Positions 18,139 through 30,219 of a DNA stretch of 64,000 nucleotides are shown in pieces. The DNA lies in the NCBI RefSeq assembly GCF_002101705.1, contig NZ_LQPC01000002.1, positions 62,001-126,000 of the forward strand. The letters are read 5' to 3'. Origin of the DNA: Mycolicibacterium iranicum (GTDB lineage Bacteria > Actinomycetota > Actinomycetes > Mycobacteriales > Mycobacteriaceae). Under the pieces are notes generated by a model. It worked only from the letters and a program-made list of their open reading frames with translations, was not told the origin of the DNA and made no database searches. How positions within the stretch are numbered: the stretch's first letter is position 1; each line of letters opens with the position of its first letter. Made by a program: the position numbers and the translations under genes.

Positions 18139-19203
18139 ATGGCATCAGTCAGGAGCAGCCGACTTCGGAACAGGGCATTCGCCCCTGCCGAAGCCCTGTC
18201 TCAGGGTCGCGTGATCGACGTGCGTTCCAAGGACGGCGTGCGGATCCACACCGAGGTGTTCGGTCCCGAGGATGGTTACCCGATTGTCCTGGCGCACGGC
18301 ATCACATGCGCCATCCGCGTGTGGGCTTACCAGATCGCCGAACTGGCAAGGGATTACCGGGTGATCGCTTTCGATCACCGCGGACACGGCCGCAGCGGAG
18401 TGCCGCCGCGACGGGGCGGTTACAGCCTGGACTACCTGGCCGCCGACCTCGACGCTGTGCTGGAGGCGACACTGGCGCCGGGGGAGCGGGCGGTGATCGC
18501 AGGACATTCGATGGGCGGAATTGCGATCTCGTCCTGGTCCGAGCGTCTGCCCGACCGCGTCGCCCAGCGTGCAGACGCCGTCGCTCTGATCAACACGACC
18601 ACCGGTGATCTGCTGCGCAACGTGAACCTGCTCCCGGTGCCCGCGCGATTCGCGGACGCCAGGGTGCGCGCCGCCGGCGGGGTGTTACGTACGTTCGGGG
18701 GCGCGCCTCTGCTGCGCGCCGCCGACCGGCCCAGCCGCCGTTTCGTCTCGACGGTCGCCGTGGGTCGCGACGCCGACCCTGCGGTTGCCGACTTCGTCTT
18801 CGAGCTGTTCAACGGCACTCCGGCGGCCGGGCGCGGCGGCTGGGCGCGAGTTCTCATCGACCACCTCGGCCCGCGCCACATCGTGCTCGACAACCTGTCG
18901 GTACCCACGCTGGTGATCGGCAGCGCCAAAGACCGCCTGCTGCCGATGGTGTCGTCGCGCCGGATTGCGGCCACGGCGCCGAACCTGGCCCGCTTCGTCG
19001 AGCTGGCCGGTGGGCACTGCGCGATCCTGGAGCGTCCCGCCGAGGTCAACGAGCACCTGCGGTGGCTGGTCGAGTCGGTCGCGGGGGATCGAGCCAGGGC
19101 GAGCGAAGCGACGGGGAATCGAGCCGGGGCGAGCGAAGCGACGGGAGTTCAAGCCGGGGCGAGCGAAGCGACGGGGGATCAAGCGCGCCGGGCCAGTTCC
19201 TGA
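18139..19203 (+). CDS. Alpha/beta hydrolase with repeat-expanded C-terminus
   Basis: 354 residues from the ATG at 18139, preceded by GGGAGGAG; the longer frame from 18022 is not used because its first 39 residues lack any motif. Hydrolase signatures: [17 protein letters not shown], nucleophile GHSMGG, and the late [10 protein letters not shown]. The last 40 residues are an in-frame tandem repeat, roughly three copies of (G/R)ASEATGxxA, encoded by a 30-bp repeat. The final 25 bases overlap the convergent amine oxidase gene. The tail probably reflects DNA repeat expansion more than selection for function. Confidence 0.83.
   Translation: MASVRSSRLRNRAFAPAEALSQGRVIDVRSKDGVRIHTEVFGPEDGYPIVLAHGITCAIRVWAYQIAELARDYRVIAFDHRGHGRSGVPPRRGGYSLDYLAADLDAVLEATLAPGERAVIAGHSMGGIAISSWSERLPDRVAQRADAVALINTTTGDLLRNVNLLPVPARFADARVRAAGGVLRTFGGAPLLRAADRPSRRFVSTVAVGRDADPAVADFVFELFNGTPAAGRGGWARVLIDHLGPRHIVLDNLSVPTLVIGSAKDRLLPMVSSRRIAATAPNLARFVELAGGHCAILERPAEVNEHLRWLVESVAGDRARASEATGNRAGASEATGVQAGASEATGDQARRASS
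19097..19175. repeat. 30-bp tandem repeat, three copies
   Basis: GGGCGAGCGAAGCGACGGG starts at 19097, 19127 and 19157, separated by 11-base partly conserved spacers, so the period is 30 bp and the reading frame is preserved. It lies at the 3' end of the alpha/beta hydrolase gene, next to the convergent overlap. It is a candidate variable-number locus. Confidence 0.9.
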
Positions 19204-20522
19204 TGCGCCTCGTCGGCCGCCCGCAGCCCGGAGCGCACCGCGCCGTCGAGAAAGCCGGTCCAGCGATCCGCGGTTTCGGTGCCCGCCCAGAAGATGTTGT
19301 CGACGGGGGCGCGTAGCCACCGGCCGTGCGCGGTCCACGATCCGGGCGGCACTGCCGCCGTCGGCCCTCCCGGGGCGAACGACTCTGCGCCCCAACGATG
19401 ATCGACGTAGTCCAGCGGCCGCGACGCGGCATCGCCGAACAGCGCGGAGAAGCCGGCGAGCGCGACCTCGCGGCGCTGCTCGTCCGGTAACGGGTCGAAC
19501 GTCCGGGCGTCGGTGAAGCCGAGCAGAACCCCGGGCCCGGCATCGCTTGGGCTGACGTCAAAGGTGATGAACACCGGTCCTTCGTCGGAAAGCGCCTCGC
19601 CGGAGAAGCCTTCGGCGCGCCAGAATGGCGTCGAGTACGCGGCGTACGCCTTGCTCAGGTGGCCCTGCGGCCAGTTGCGGCTCAGCCGGTCGTACTCAGC
19701 AGGAAGGGCCGGATCGAACTCGATGGCGGCGCGATGTTCGGGCGCCACCGCGACGACGACGGCGGCCGCGGCGTGTCGCCCGCCATCGGTGGTGACGGTC
19801 AGGGACCGATCGGCGTGCCGGGCGATACCACGGACGCGGGTATTCAGAACGACGCGCTCGCCCAACTCGGCCGCCATCAGCTGGGCGATCTGCTGGGTGC
19901 CCGCCAGAAACCGGTTCTGCTGCGCGCCGCCCTCGACGTCGAGCATACGGTTCAAGCCACCCGCGGCCGCCACGTAGCGCACGGCGTGCAGCATCGAGAC
20001 GGCGTCGGGCTCGGCGCCCCAGGTCACCCGCGCCATGATCGCCATCAGGTCCCTCGTGGACGCGCCCGCGTGCACCGACCGCAACCACTCGTCGAGGGAG
20101 ACCGCATCGAGTTGCGCGGCGATCGGCGATTTCCACGGCTGGTCCACCGGGACCTTGCTGCGGATGCGGTCGAATCGCCACTGGATTCGCGAGACGTCGA
20201 GAAGTTCGAGGATCGACAGCCGCGGGATCGTGCTGCGATACGAGCGCACCTTGCCGCGCCAGCGGATCAGGTTCTTGCCGCGCCCGTAGGTCGGCATGGT
20301 GTCGACGCCCAGTTCGGCCGCAAGGGCGAGCACGGCGTCCTGCGTCGGTCCCACGAACGTCGCACCGAGGTCGACGGCCACTCCGCCCACGAATCCGGTG
20401 TGCGACCTGCCCCCGACACGATCCCGGCCTTCCAGAACGGTCACGTCGTGTCCGCGGCGGGTGAGTTCGCGGGCCGCAGACAGTCCTGCGAACCCCGCTC
20501 CCACGACAACGACATCGGCCAT
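19179..20522 (-). CDS. Flavin-containing amine oxidase (NAD(P)-binding Rossmann)
   Basis: About 447 residues. The N-terminus has the dinucleotide-binding [17 protein letters not shown] and [12 protein letters not shown] typical of monoamine oxidases/putrescine oxidases. The C-terminus has the FAD-closing motif [22 protein letters not shown]. It would oxidise a primary amine to an aldehyde with H2O2 formation. Start chosen at 20522 (GAGGATGGGG upstream) instead of the frame limit 20561. The gene's 3' end overlaps the convergent hydrolase by 25 bases; its 5' end is divergent from the F420-type oxidoreductase. Confidence 0.87.
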   Translation of the reverse strand: MADVVVVGAGFAGLSAARELTRRGHDVTVLEGRDRVGGRSHTGFVGGVAVDLGATFVGPTQDAVLALAAELGVDTMPTYGRGKNLIRWRGKVRSYRSTIPRLSILELLDVSRIQWRFDRIRSKVPVDQPWKSPIAAQLDAVSLDEWLRSVHAGASTRDLMAIMARVTWGAEPDAVSMLHAVRYVAAAGGLNRMLDVEGGAQQNRFLAGTQQIAQLMAAELGERVVLNTRVRGIARHADRSLTVTTDGGRHAAAAVVVAVAPEHRAAIEFDPALPAEYDRLSRNWPQGHLSKAYAAYSTPFWRAEGFSGEALSDEGPVFITFDVSPSDAGPGVLLGFTDARTFDPLPDEQRREVALAGFSALFGDAASRPLDYVDHRWGAESFAPGGPTAAVPPGSWTAHGRWLRAPVDNIFWAGTETADRWTGFLDGAVRSGLRAADEAHQELARRA

Positions 20523-20603
20523 CGCCCCATCCTCGCGGATCGGGCGCGCTGACGGACGCATAGTGTCGTTTTGCGCGCCGGATTCGCACTAGGCTCCCTC
20601 GTT

Positions 20604-21590
20604 GTGCAGGTGATGACAGCGCTGTTCGGGCCCACTGACGCGATCGATCGGGCGCGCGCGCTGCGCGACGCGGGCGCCAGCGGGGTTTTCACCTTCGAAG
20701 GTCCGCACGACGTGTTCACCCCGTTGACCCTGGCGTCCACCGTCGGCGGGTTGGACCTGATGACAAACGTCGCGATCGCGTTCCCCCGCAACCCCATTCA
20801 CCTCGCGCACCAGGCCGTCGACCATCAGATCCTGACCGGCGGCCGATTCACGCTCGGGCTGGGAACGCAGGTGCGCGCCCAGATCGAGAAGCGTTACGGC
20901 ACCGACTTCGACAAGCCGGTGGCCAGGATGCGGGAACTCGTCGGCGCGCTGCGGGCCATCTTCGACACGTGGACCACCGGCGAGCGGCTGAACTTTCGCG
21001 GGGAGTACTACCGGCACACCCTGATGACGCCGACGTTCGTTCCGCGCGCGGAGTTCACTCCCCCGCCCATCTACGTGGGTGCGCTCGGACCTTTACTGAC
21101 TCGGCTGACAGCCGAGGTCGCCGATGGACTGCTGGTGATGCCGTTCGGATCGAAAAAGTTCCTCAACGAGGTCACGATGCCCAATGTCGACAAGGGCCTC
21201 GCCTCGGCGGGGCGCAGCCGCGCCGATCTCGCGGTCGTACCGGAGATCATCGTGTCGGTCGCCGACGAGGATCCCGATCACGCGATGGCGAGGCGACTGC
21301 TTGCGTTTTACGGCTCGACTCCCGCCTATCGGCCGGTGCTGGAGGTGCACGGGTGGGGTGAGTTGCAGCCCGAGCTCAACGCGCTGTCCAAGCAGGGGCG
21401 GTGGGAGGACATGGGGCGCCTCATCGACGACGACATGTTGCACACCATCGCCGCGTGCGGCACCCCGGCCGACGTGGCCAAGCACATCCGGGACCGGGTG
21501 GACGGAGTATCGGATCGCATCTGCCTTTATCAGCCCGGCCCCATCGACGTGAATTCGTTGGCCGAGATCGTCGACGCGCTGGGGGACTGA
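20604..21590 (+). CDS. LLM-class F420-dependent oxidoreductase
   Basis: About 328 residues of the luciferase-like TIM-barrel fold that uses F420. Typical pieces are ALRDAGASGVFTFEGPHD, the SxxNP-like FPRNPIHLAHQAVDHQ, GGRFTLGLGTQV and PPPIYVGALGP. It fits the TIGR03617-like subgroup abundant in mycobacteria. GTG 20604 and ATG 20613 are both possible starts; upstream residues lack family character. Substrate unknown. Confidence 0.83.
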   Translation: MQVMTALFGPTDAIDRARALRDAGASGVFTFEGPHDVFTPLTLASTVGGLDLMTNVAIAFPRNPIHLAHQAVDHQILTGGRFTLGLGTQVRAQIEKRYGTDFDKPVARMRELVGALRAIFDTWTTGERLNFRGEYYRHTLMTPTFVPRAEFTPPPIYVGALGPLLTRLTAEVADGLLVMPFGSKKFLNEVTMPNVDKGLASAGRSRADLAVVPEIIVSVADEDPDHAMARRLLAFYGSTPAYRPVLEVHGWGELQPELNALSKQGRWEDMGRLIDDDMLHTIAACGTPADVAKHIRDRVDGVSDRICLYQPGPIDVNSLAEIVDALGD

Positions 21591-21630
21591 GTCCTAGGGT
21601 GGTACGTGACCGGACCAAAGGAGGTTGCGG

Positions 21631-23181
21631 GTGCAGAACCACAGTTTTCCCGGGGACGCCGATCGGTACGCCGATGGGGACTTCTCCGACGTTCTGATCA
21701 TTGGTGCGGGCATCTCCGGAATCGGTGCCGCGTACCGGATCCAGGAACGTAATCCGCAGCTCAAATACACGATTCTCGAGCGCCGCTCACGCATCGGCGG
21801 CACATGGGACCTGCACCGCTACCCCGGTATTCGCTCCGACAGCGACATCTTCACGCTGTCGTTCCCCTGGGAGCCGTGGGACCGCCCCGAGAACGTCGCC
21901 GACGGCGAGGACATCCGTCAATACCTGATGAACGCTGCGCGCAAGCACGGCATCGATGGCCACATCCGGTTCGACACCAGGGTGATCTCGGCGGATTGGG
22001 ACTCGACCACCGATACATGGACGGTGCGAACCGAGGTCGATGGAGCGGCACGCACCTACCGGGCGCGATTCCTGTTCTTCGGCACCGGCTACTACGACTA
22101 CGACCATCCGTACCGTCCGGAGTTCCCGGGCATCGAGAGCTTCGGCGGCGCAGTGGTTCACCCGCAGCACTGGCCCGAAGACCTTGACTACACAGGCAAG
22201 AACGTTGCCGTCATCGGCAGTGGTGCCACCGCGATCAGCATGATCCCGGCGCTAGCACAGCGCGCCGGCCACGTCACCATGGTGCAGCGCTCACCGACGT
22301 ATCTGCTGTCCGGTCAGCGGATCAACCCTGTCGTCAACCTGTTGCGCAAGGTGCCGCCGCGCAAGCTGGGTTACCGACTGGCCTGGTTGTACAACGTCGC
22401 CTTCATCGTGCTCGTGTACGCGATCGCCCGAAAGGCGCCGCGCCTGAGCAGGCGCTTGATCCGTGCGGTGGCCAAACACTATCTGCCCGACAACTATCCG
22501 GTCGACACGCATTTCAATCCGCGCTACGACCCCTGGGACCAGCGGCTGTGCTTGATCCTGTCGGGCGATTTCTACGAGGCAATCGCGGCGGGACGCGCCG
22601 AGGTGGTCACCGACCAGGTCGACCACATCGACGCCGCCGGAGTGGTTCTCAAGTCCGGCAAGCGGATCGACGCCGACGTTCTGGTCACCGCCACGGGTCT
22701 GCAGCTGCAGGCGCTCGGCGGCATCGAACTCAGCGTCGACGGGCAGAAGGTCGCGCCGTCGGAGCGGTTCGTCTACAAGGAGCATCTGCTCGAAGACGTC
22801 CCGAACCTGGCCTGGTGTGTCGGTTACATCAACGCGTCGTGGACGCTGCGTGCCGACCTGACCGCGCGGGCGGTGGCAAAGTTGTTGGCGTACATGGATT
22901 CTCACGGCTACACCCATGCCTACCCGCATCTGGGCCAGACGCCGATGCCGGAGAAGCCGGCGTGGAACATCAACGCCGGTTATGTGCACCGCTCCGGTCA
23001 CGTGCTGCCCAAGTCCGGTATCCATCGGCCGTGGAATGTACGGCACAATTACGTCCTCGACGCGATCGACCAGCGCTTGGACAAGATCGACGAATCGATG
23101 GTGTTCGGCCGTGTGTCACCGGAATTGCATTCCAGTAGCCACATGTCGAGTGAGGATCTGCTGGAACGCAATTCCGGCTGA
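21631..23181 (+). CDS. EthA-like Baeyer-Villiger monooxygenase
   Basis: 516 residues. FAD motif LIIGAGISGIGAA, then RIGGTWDLHRYPGIRSDSD, the BVMO fingerprint FGGAVVHPQHWP, and the NADPH-binding VAVIGSGATA. The architecture and length match the EthA/MymA class that oxidises ketones and activates thioamide prodrugs. The GTG at 21631 follows an excellent AAAGGAGG. The gene ends two bases before the convergent gene at 23184. It has no adjacent EthR-like regulator. Confidence 0.88.
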   Translation: MQNHSFPGDADRYADGDFSDVLIIGAGISGIGAAYRIQERNPQLKYTILERRSRIGGTWDLHRYPGIRSDSDIFTLSFPWEPWDRPENVADGEDIRQYLMNAARKHGIDGHIRFDTRVISADWDSTTDTWTVRTEVDGAARTYRARFLFFGTGYYDYDHPYRPEFPGIESFGGAVVHPQHWPEDLDYTGKNVAVIGSGATAISMIPALAQRAGHVTMVQRSPTYLLSGQRINPVVNLLRKVPPRKLGYRLAWLYNVAFIVLVYAIARKAPRLSRRLIRAVAKHYLPDNYPVDTHFNPRYDPWDQRLCLILSGDFYEAIAAGRAEVVTDQVDHIDAAGVVLKSGKRIDADVLVTATGLQLQALGGIELSVDGQKVAPSERFVYKEHLLEDVPNLAWCVGYINASWTLRADLTARAVAKLLAYMDSHGYTHAYPHLGQTPMPEKPAWNINAGYVHRSGHVLPKSGIHRPWNVRHNYVLDAIDQRLDKIDESMVFGRVSPELHSSSHMSSEDLLERNSG

Positions 23182-23183
23182 CG

Positions 23184-24298
23184 TTACGGCGCGACGGTGA
23201 GCCAGTCGGCGAAGCCCGAGGGGTCGTGCCGGCCCAGCGCTCCGTGCTCGAAGAGGCCCCACCCTTCGCGCTCGACTCCGTCGGCGTCGCGGCAGACCGC
23301 GCGGCCGACATGGTCGATGACGCCGAAGCCCGCCCGACCGATGATGGCCGGGTCGTTCATGTCGTAGGTGAAGCGTTCGGTGAAGTTCTCGCCCTTCCAC
23401 ATGCCGTGGACCCAGTCGGAGTCCCCGCCGTAGCCGCCACCGACGTGAATGGGTACCGGAAGCTTGGATTCGACGTCGAAATGGACTGCGCTGCCGTCGA
23501 ATGCGGTGGCATCGATTGTCGCACCCGTGGGGATGCGCGTGCCCGACCGGTAGTGAATCTTGATCCGCGGCCAGCCGAGCTGTTCGACGCGGCCGTCCTT
23601 CCAGATGCGGGTGCAGTCGTTGAGCGAACGGAAACCGAGGTGGTCCTCCTGGATGATCACCACGATGCCGAAATCGTCGAAGGCCATCGGCACATACAGC
23701 CACCACATGCCTTCGAAGGGCGGATCGTCGGGACGGCCGGCGGGCTCGGCCTCACCGATTGGGCGGATGCCCCATGAGCGGTCCCGGGTTCCGATCCACT
23801 GGGCCGGGTCAACCGTGATGTCGGAACCGTCGATCGAAAGGTGTCCGCTCCACGTGCCGGCCTGGGCGAAGCGCTGCGCGTCCAACGTCACGCGGTTGCC
23901 GCGCCGCATAATGTGGGGCTGCTCCTGCACGACGTCGAACAGCCCCTCCCAGGTGAGATCCGCTGCGATTCCTTCGGTTTCCTCAAGTGTGATGCGCAGC
24001 TTGCGTAGTGGTTCGACGACCTCGACGCGGTAGTTGCCGACGTGCTGATTGAGTCGGTCCTGGTCGATGGCATCGGATAGGTGCACTGCGGTCTGCGTGT
24101 CGCCGCGCCTCACGAGCAGGAAGGCGTCCTTGACCCCTAGGTTCGGGTAGTAACCGATCCCGGTGATGACGAAGATGTCGCCGGTGCGGTCGTGGGCGTT
24201 GTAGTAGGAGCGGTCGTAGAAGTTCCGATCCGAGGATCCGGGCCATGCGATTGGCTGGGGTAGCTGGTGAATCGGGTATTCGTCCATCGGTCCGAGCA

Positions 24299-24299
<1 letters not shown>
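23184..24299 (-). CDS. DUF7064/DUF7065-like protein, possible lipocalin-type fold
   Basis: About 371 residues, rich in Trp, Gly and beta-type segments (DRSWGIRPIG, FEGMWWLYVPMAFDD, GGGYGGDSDWVHGMWKG, and a tail GLFEHGALGRHDPSGFADWL). This pattern resembles actinobacterial DUF7065/DUF7064 proteins related to the AttH/CrtC lipocalin-like fold. No catalytic function can be stated. The start ATG at 24299 overlaps the stop of the phosphotransferase gene by one base, so the two are translationally coupled. The 52-residue upstream extension is rejected. Confidence 0.65.
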
Positions 24300-26104
<1,805 letters not shown>

Positions 26105-26123
26105 CCGCTGTGGACGCGGGATT

Positions 26124-26260
26124 TGCACCGCGAGCGCGCGTGTCTGCCCGCCGACACACCGTGCTGCACTGACTTTTTCTGCACGCTCGCGGGCGACGAG
26201 CGCGCGTTGGATGTCGCGGATTGCGGCGCGTCGGCGGGCAGACACGCGCGCTCGCGGTGC
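26124..26260. repeat. Inverted-repeat element between convergent genes (copy B, complete)
   Basis: The arms 26124-26148 and 26236-26260 are perfect 25-base reverse complements, with pairing continuing a few bases inward (CCCGCCGAC). The loop of about 87 bases has further GC-rich stem-forming pieces. The right arm is identical to 5688-5712. It fills the gap between the convergent TetR and enoyl-CoA hydratase genes. A long hairpin like this may stop transcription from both sides. No coding capacity, and no transposase nearby. Confidence 0.85.
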
Positions 26261-26272
26261 CGACGTCCGGCA

Positions 26273-27058
26273 TCAGGTGCGGTCGATCTGGCTCTTGTTG
26301 CGTCGCGTCACCGCGTCGAACCGGTGGCCGAGGCCCTGGAGGCCTTGCGAATCTCCGTGCTGGGCGAACGCGATCGTCTCCTCGGCCCTGAGGGCGGGCG
26401 TGATGATCGCGGCAGCGCCGGTCGTGTAGATCTCCTTCAGGCCCCGCATCGTCGGTCGCGGCACCTCGGCGATCTGCGCGGCCAGTTCCACCGCCCGCGG
26501 CAGGAGCCGATCGTGTGCCACCACCTCGGTGACAAGGCCGATCCGCTCGGCGCGCACGGCGTCGACCACCTCGCCGGTCATCGACAAGCGCCGCGCCATC
26601 GCGGCACCGACGAGCTGCGGAAGCCTGGCCGTCATTCCGCCGCCCGGCAGAATGCCCACCCGGGCGTGCGTGTCGGCGAACACCGCACGTTCGGACGCGA
26701 CCAGGAAGTCACACCCCAGCGCCATCTCCAGGCCGCCGGTGAACGTGGCGCCGTTGATCGCACCGACAACCGGTGTCCGCATCGCCGCGACGGCCGCGAT
26801 GCAACTCTGCGAGCGGAACTCCTCGAAATACGAGAGGCCATCGCGGGCAGCCTCTTTGAGGTCCACGCCCGCACAGAAGGCCGGATCGCTCCCGGTGAGT
26901 ACGACGGCCCGCACGGACTCGTCGTCGTCGGCGTTCGTCAACGCCGCATACGTCGCAACGATGAGGCCGCGGCTGAGCGCATTCCTGGCGGCCGGCCGGT
27001 TCAGCGTGATCACCCGCACGCCGTTGTCGTCGGACGTCAGCACGAGATCTTCGGGCAT
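26273..27058 (-). CDS. Enoyl-CoA hydratase/isomerase (crotonase) family
   Basis: 261 residues with the crotonase fold: ITLNRPAARNALS, the first oxyanion segment AFCAGVDLKEA, the second oxyanion region VVGAINGATFTGGLEMALGCD, and DTHARVGILPGGGMTARLP. The family hydrates or isomerises 2-enoyl-CoA. Its C-terminal helix is normal. It lies 12 bases downstream of nuoN on the same strand and may be transcribed as a tail of the nuo operon, though its function is unrelated. Confidence 0.87.
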   Translation of the reverse strand: MPEDLVLTSDDNGVRVITLNRPAARNALSRGLIVATYAALTNADDDESVRAVVLTGSDPAFCAGVDLKEAARDGLSYFEEFRSQSCIAAVAAMRTPVVGAINGATFTGGLEMALGCDFLVASERAVFADTHARVGILPGGGMTARLPQLVGAAMARRLSMTGEVVDAVRAERIGLVTEVVAHDRLLPRAVELAAQIAEVPRPTMRGLKEIYTTGAAAIITPALRAEETIAFAQHGDSQGLQGLGHRFDAVTRRNKSQIDRT

Positions 27059-27070
27059 CGCAGCCGCCTA

Positions 27071-28642
27071 TCAGAAAAAGCGGTCAGCGGAGTTCGCCAG
27101 GTCCAGCAGCGGCTGCGGCAGCGCACCGAGGGCGAACGTGACCGCTGCGGTGACGGCGACCACTGCGGTCGTCAGTGCGCTCGGAACCACCACGCTAGGG
27201 GCGTCGTCGGGACGGTCGGTGAAGAACATCAGCACGATCACACGCACGTAGAAGTACGCCGCGATCGCGCTCGCGATCACGCCGACCACGACGAGCGGGA
27301 TCGCGCCGCCCTCACCGGCGGCCTTGAACACCGCGAACTTGCTGACAAAGCCGCTCGTCAGCGGAATGCCCGCGAACGCGAGGAGGAACAGCGAAAAAAC
27401 AATGCCAACAAGCGGATAACGTTTACCCAGGCCGGCCCAGCGGGCCATCGCGGTGTCCTCCTCACCGTCAGCGTCGCGCACCAGGCTCACAATTGCGAAC
27501 GCTCCGACCGTCGAGAAGCCGTACGCGAACAGATAGAACAGCGTCGACGACAACCCCGCCTCGTTGCCCGCGATCACCCCGGTCAAGATGAAGCCGCTAT
27601 GAGCGACCGCTGAATACCCCAGCATCCGTTTGACGTCATTCTGGGTGACCGCGGTGACGGTGCCGACCACCATCGTCAGAATCGCGACTGCCCACAGCAC
27701 CGGCCGCCAGTCGTCACGCAGCCCGGGAAGGGCGACGTAGAAGATGCGCAGCATCGCGCCGAAGGCCGCGATCTTGGTGGCTGCGGCCATGAATGCGGTA
27801 ATCGGGGTCGGTGCGCCCTGATACACGTCGGGAATCCACGAATGGAAGGGCACCGCGCCGACTTTGAACAGCACGCCGACGAGTAGCAAGGCGATGCCGA
27901 TCAGCGCCAGGGACAGATTGCCGGTTCCCGCCGCAACCGCCTCGGCGATACCCGGCAGCTTCAGCGTGCCTGCATAGCCGTACAGCATCGCGGCGCCGTA
28001 GAGGAAGAACGCCGACGAGAATGCGCCCAGCAGGAAGTATTTGAGCGCCGACTCCTGCGAAAGCAGACGCCGGCGCCGCGCCAGCCCGCACAGCAGATAC
28101 AGCGGCAGCGACAGAACCTCCAGCGCGATGAACATCGTCAACAGGTCGTTGGCCACCGGGAATATCAACATGCCGCCCACGGCGAACATGGTCAGCGGGA
28201 ACACCTCGGTCTGAATGACACCGGCCTTCGATGCGAGCTTCTCGGCGACACTTCCCGCGACTGCCGAAGCCTGCGGGGTGAAAGCGTCCAGCCCGCGTTC
28301 GTTCTCGGCACCGTCCTCGACGGCGATCTGACGTTCACCGATCAGAAGGATGCCAAGTACGCCGATCACGAGAATCGTGCCCTGCAGGAACAGCGCGGGC
28401 ATGTCGATGGCGAGCGCACCCATGACCGCGGCGTATCCGGGACCGCCGTGCAGGTCCGTGGCAACGAGCACGACGGCCCCGAACGCGGCGACCAAAGCCA
28501 CCAGGCACAGCCCCACCTGAGCGCCATAGCGTCGACGGCGCGGCAGAAACGCCTCGACGAGCACACCGAGCACCGCGGCGCCCAGCACGATCAGCATCGG
28601 GGAGATGAGGCCGTATTCGACTGTGGGGGTTGGGAGATTCAT
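27071..28642 (-). CDS. nuoN: NADH-quinone oxidoreductase subunit N
   Basis: 523 residues, about 14 membrane helices, one of the three antiporter-like proton-pumping subunits of complex I. It has the Lys/His-rich channel helices and the conserved GAVPFHSWIPDVYQGAPTP. Its ATG overlaps the nuoM stop (ATGA). Last gene of the nuo operon. Confidence 0.95.
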   Translation of the reverse strand: MNLPTPTVEYGLISPMLIVLGAAVLGVLVEAFLPRRRRYGAQVGLCLVALVAAFGAVVLVATDLHGGPGYAAVMGALAIDMPALFLQGTILVIGVLGILLIGERQIAVEDGAENERGLDAFTPQASAVAGSVAEKLASKAGVIQTEVFPLTMFAVGGMLIFPVANDLLTMFIALEVLSLPLYLLCGLARRRRLLSQESALKYFLLGAFSSAFFLYGAAMLYGYAGTLKLPGIAEAVAAGTGNLSLALIGIALLLVGVLFKVGAVPFHSWIPDVYQGAPTPITAFMAAATKIAAFGAMLRIFYVALPGLRDDWRPVLWAVAILTMVVGTVTAVTQNDVKRMLGYSAVAHSGFILTGVIAGNEAGLSSTLFYLFAYGFSTVGAFAIVSLVRDADGEEDTAMARWAGLGKRYPLVGIVFSLFLLAFAGIPLTSGFVSKFAVFKAAGEGGAIPLVVVGVIASAIAAYFYVRVIVLMFFTDRPDDAPSVVVPSALTTAVVAVTAAVTFALGALPQPLLDLANSADRFF

Positions 28643-30219
28643 CGCGCAGGGCCTTCCGCCATCCGGGGTGCCGGGTCGGTCTGCTGGATCGTCGTCAGGG
28701 TGTGGGTGACTGCGGGGTTGATGACGTCGAGTGCGGGCTTCGGGTACACCCCGAGGACGAGCAGCAGGGCGATCAACGGTGCCACGACCGCGAGTTCCCG
28801 CGGGACGAGGTCACGGATCTTGTGCTCACCCTCGGCCAGCGCGGCGGGTACCGGACCCGTCATCATCCGCTGGTACATCCAGAGGATGTAGATCGCGGAG
28901 AGCACCAGCGCGCTGGCGGCCAGCACCGCGAACACCGGGTATCTGGTGAAGGTGCCGATGAGTACCAGGAACTCGCTGATGAACGGCGCCAGCCCGGGCA
29001 GTGACAGCGTCGCCAGACCCGCGACCAGGAACGTGCCGGCCAGCACGGGAGCCACCTTCTGCACGCCGCCGAAGGCAGAGATGAGCCGGGATCCGCGCTG
29101 CGACACCAGGAATCCGGCAATCAAGAACAGCGCCGCAGTCGAGATGCCGTGATTGACCATGTACAGCGTGGAGCCGGATTGCCCCTGTGTGGTCATCACG
29201 AAGATGCCGAGAATGATGAAGCCGAAGTGCGAAATGGACGTGTAGGCGATCAACCGCATCACGTCGGTCTGGCCGATCGCCACGACGGCGCCGTAAACGA
29301 TCCCGATGACAGCGAGCGTGATGATCGTCGGGCTGAACCACGCCGCCGACTCGGGGAACAGCGGCAGGCAGTACCGGATCATGCCGAATGTGCCGACCTT
29401 GTCCATGATGGCCATCATCAACACCGCGCTTGCGGGAGTCGCCTCCACCGCCGAGTCGGGTAGCCAGCGATGAAACGGCCACAGCGGCGCTTTCACCGCG
29501 AACGCGAACATGAAGCCGCCGAACAGCAGATGCATCACCGCCGGGTTGACGACGAACTCGCCGCCGGCGACGGCCGCGACGATTGCGCGGAAGTCGAACG
29601 TGCCGGCCTCGAACGCATCGCTGTTGGCCGTCGCAACGTACAGGCCGACCACCGCTGCGAGCATGATCAGCCCGCCAAACAGGTTGTACAGCAGGAATTT
29701 CACTGCCGCCTTGCTGCGATTGGCGCCGCCGAAGCCTCCGATGAGGAAGTACATCGGGATGAGCATCGCCTCGAAGAACACGTAGAACAGCAAGATGTCG
29801 AGCGACACCAGCGAGATCAGGACCATGCCCTCGACGGCGAGCGTCAGCGCGAAATAGACGTGCACCGACCTGCCGCCCCAGCTGAGCTCGTCGCGGGCGT
29901 CGTTCCAGCCGGCGACGATGAGCAGCGGCAAGAGCACCGCGGTCAGCACGATCAGCGCCAAAGCGATGCCATCGACCCCGAGGATGTAACCGGTGCCGAA
30001 AGACGGTATCCAGCGGTAATTCTCGACGAACTGATATTGCTCACCGGCCGGGTCGAAGCTGACGGCGATGACGACGGTCACCGCGAGCACGGCCAGCGAC
30101 ACCGTCAGCGCCACCCACTTGGCCAGGTTGCGCGCCGTCGCGGGCAGCAGCATCACGACAGCGGCGCCCAGCATCGGGACGGCCCACAAGATGGTCAGCA
30201 CGGGAAACGACGTCACCAC
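28639..30219 (-). CDS. nuoM: NADH-quinone oxidoreductase subunit M
   Basis: 526 residues, antiporter-like membrane subunit with about 14 helices. The conserved region [19 protein letters not shown] and Glu in the [12 protein letters not shown] helix are present. GTG start at 30219 overlaps the nuoL end by seven bases; its stop overlaps nuoN. Confidence 0.95.
   Translation of the reverse strand: MVTSFPVLTILWAVPMLGAAVVMLLPATARNLAKWVALTVSLAVLAVTVVIAVSFDPAGEQYQFVENYRWIPSFGTGYILGVDGIALALIVLTAVLLPLLIVAGWNDARDELSWGGRSVHVYFALTLAVEGMVLISLVSLDILLFYVFFEAMLIPMYFLIGGFGGANRSKAAVKFLLYNLFGGLIMLAAVVGLYVATANSDAFEAGTFDFRAIVAAVAGGEFVVNPAVMHLLFGGFMFAFAVKAPLWPFHRWLPDSAVEATPASAVLMMAIMDKVGTFGMIRYCLPLFPESAAWFSPTIITLAVIGIVYGAVVAIGQTDVMRLIAYTSISHFGFIILGIFVMTTQGQSGSTLYMVNHGISTAALFLIAGFLVSQRGSRLISAFGGVQKVAPVLAGTFLVAGLATLSLPGLAPFISEFLVLIGTFTRYPVFAVLAASALVLSAIYILWMYQRMMTGPVPAALAEGEHKIRDLVPRELAVVAPLIALLLVLGVYPKPALDVINPAVTHTLTTIQQTDPAPRMAEGPAR

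Noticed and set aside
26124..26260. Insertion sequence ends
   Set aside because: The inverted repeats bracket only about 87 bases with no transposase and no visible target duplication.
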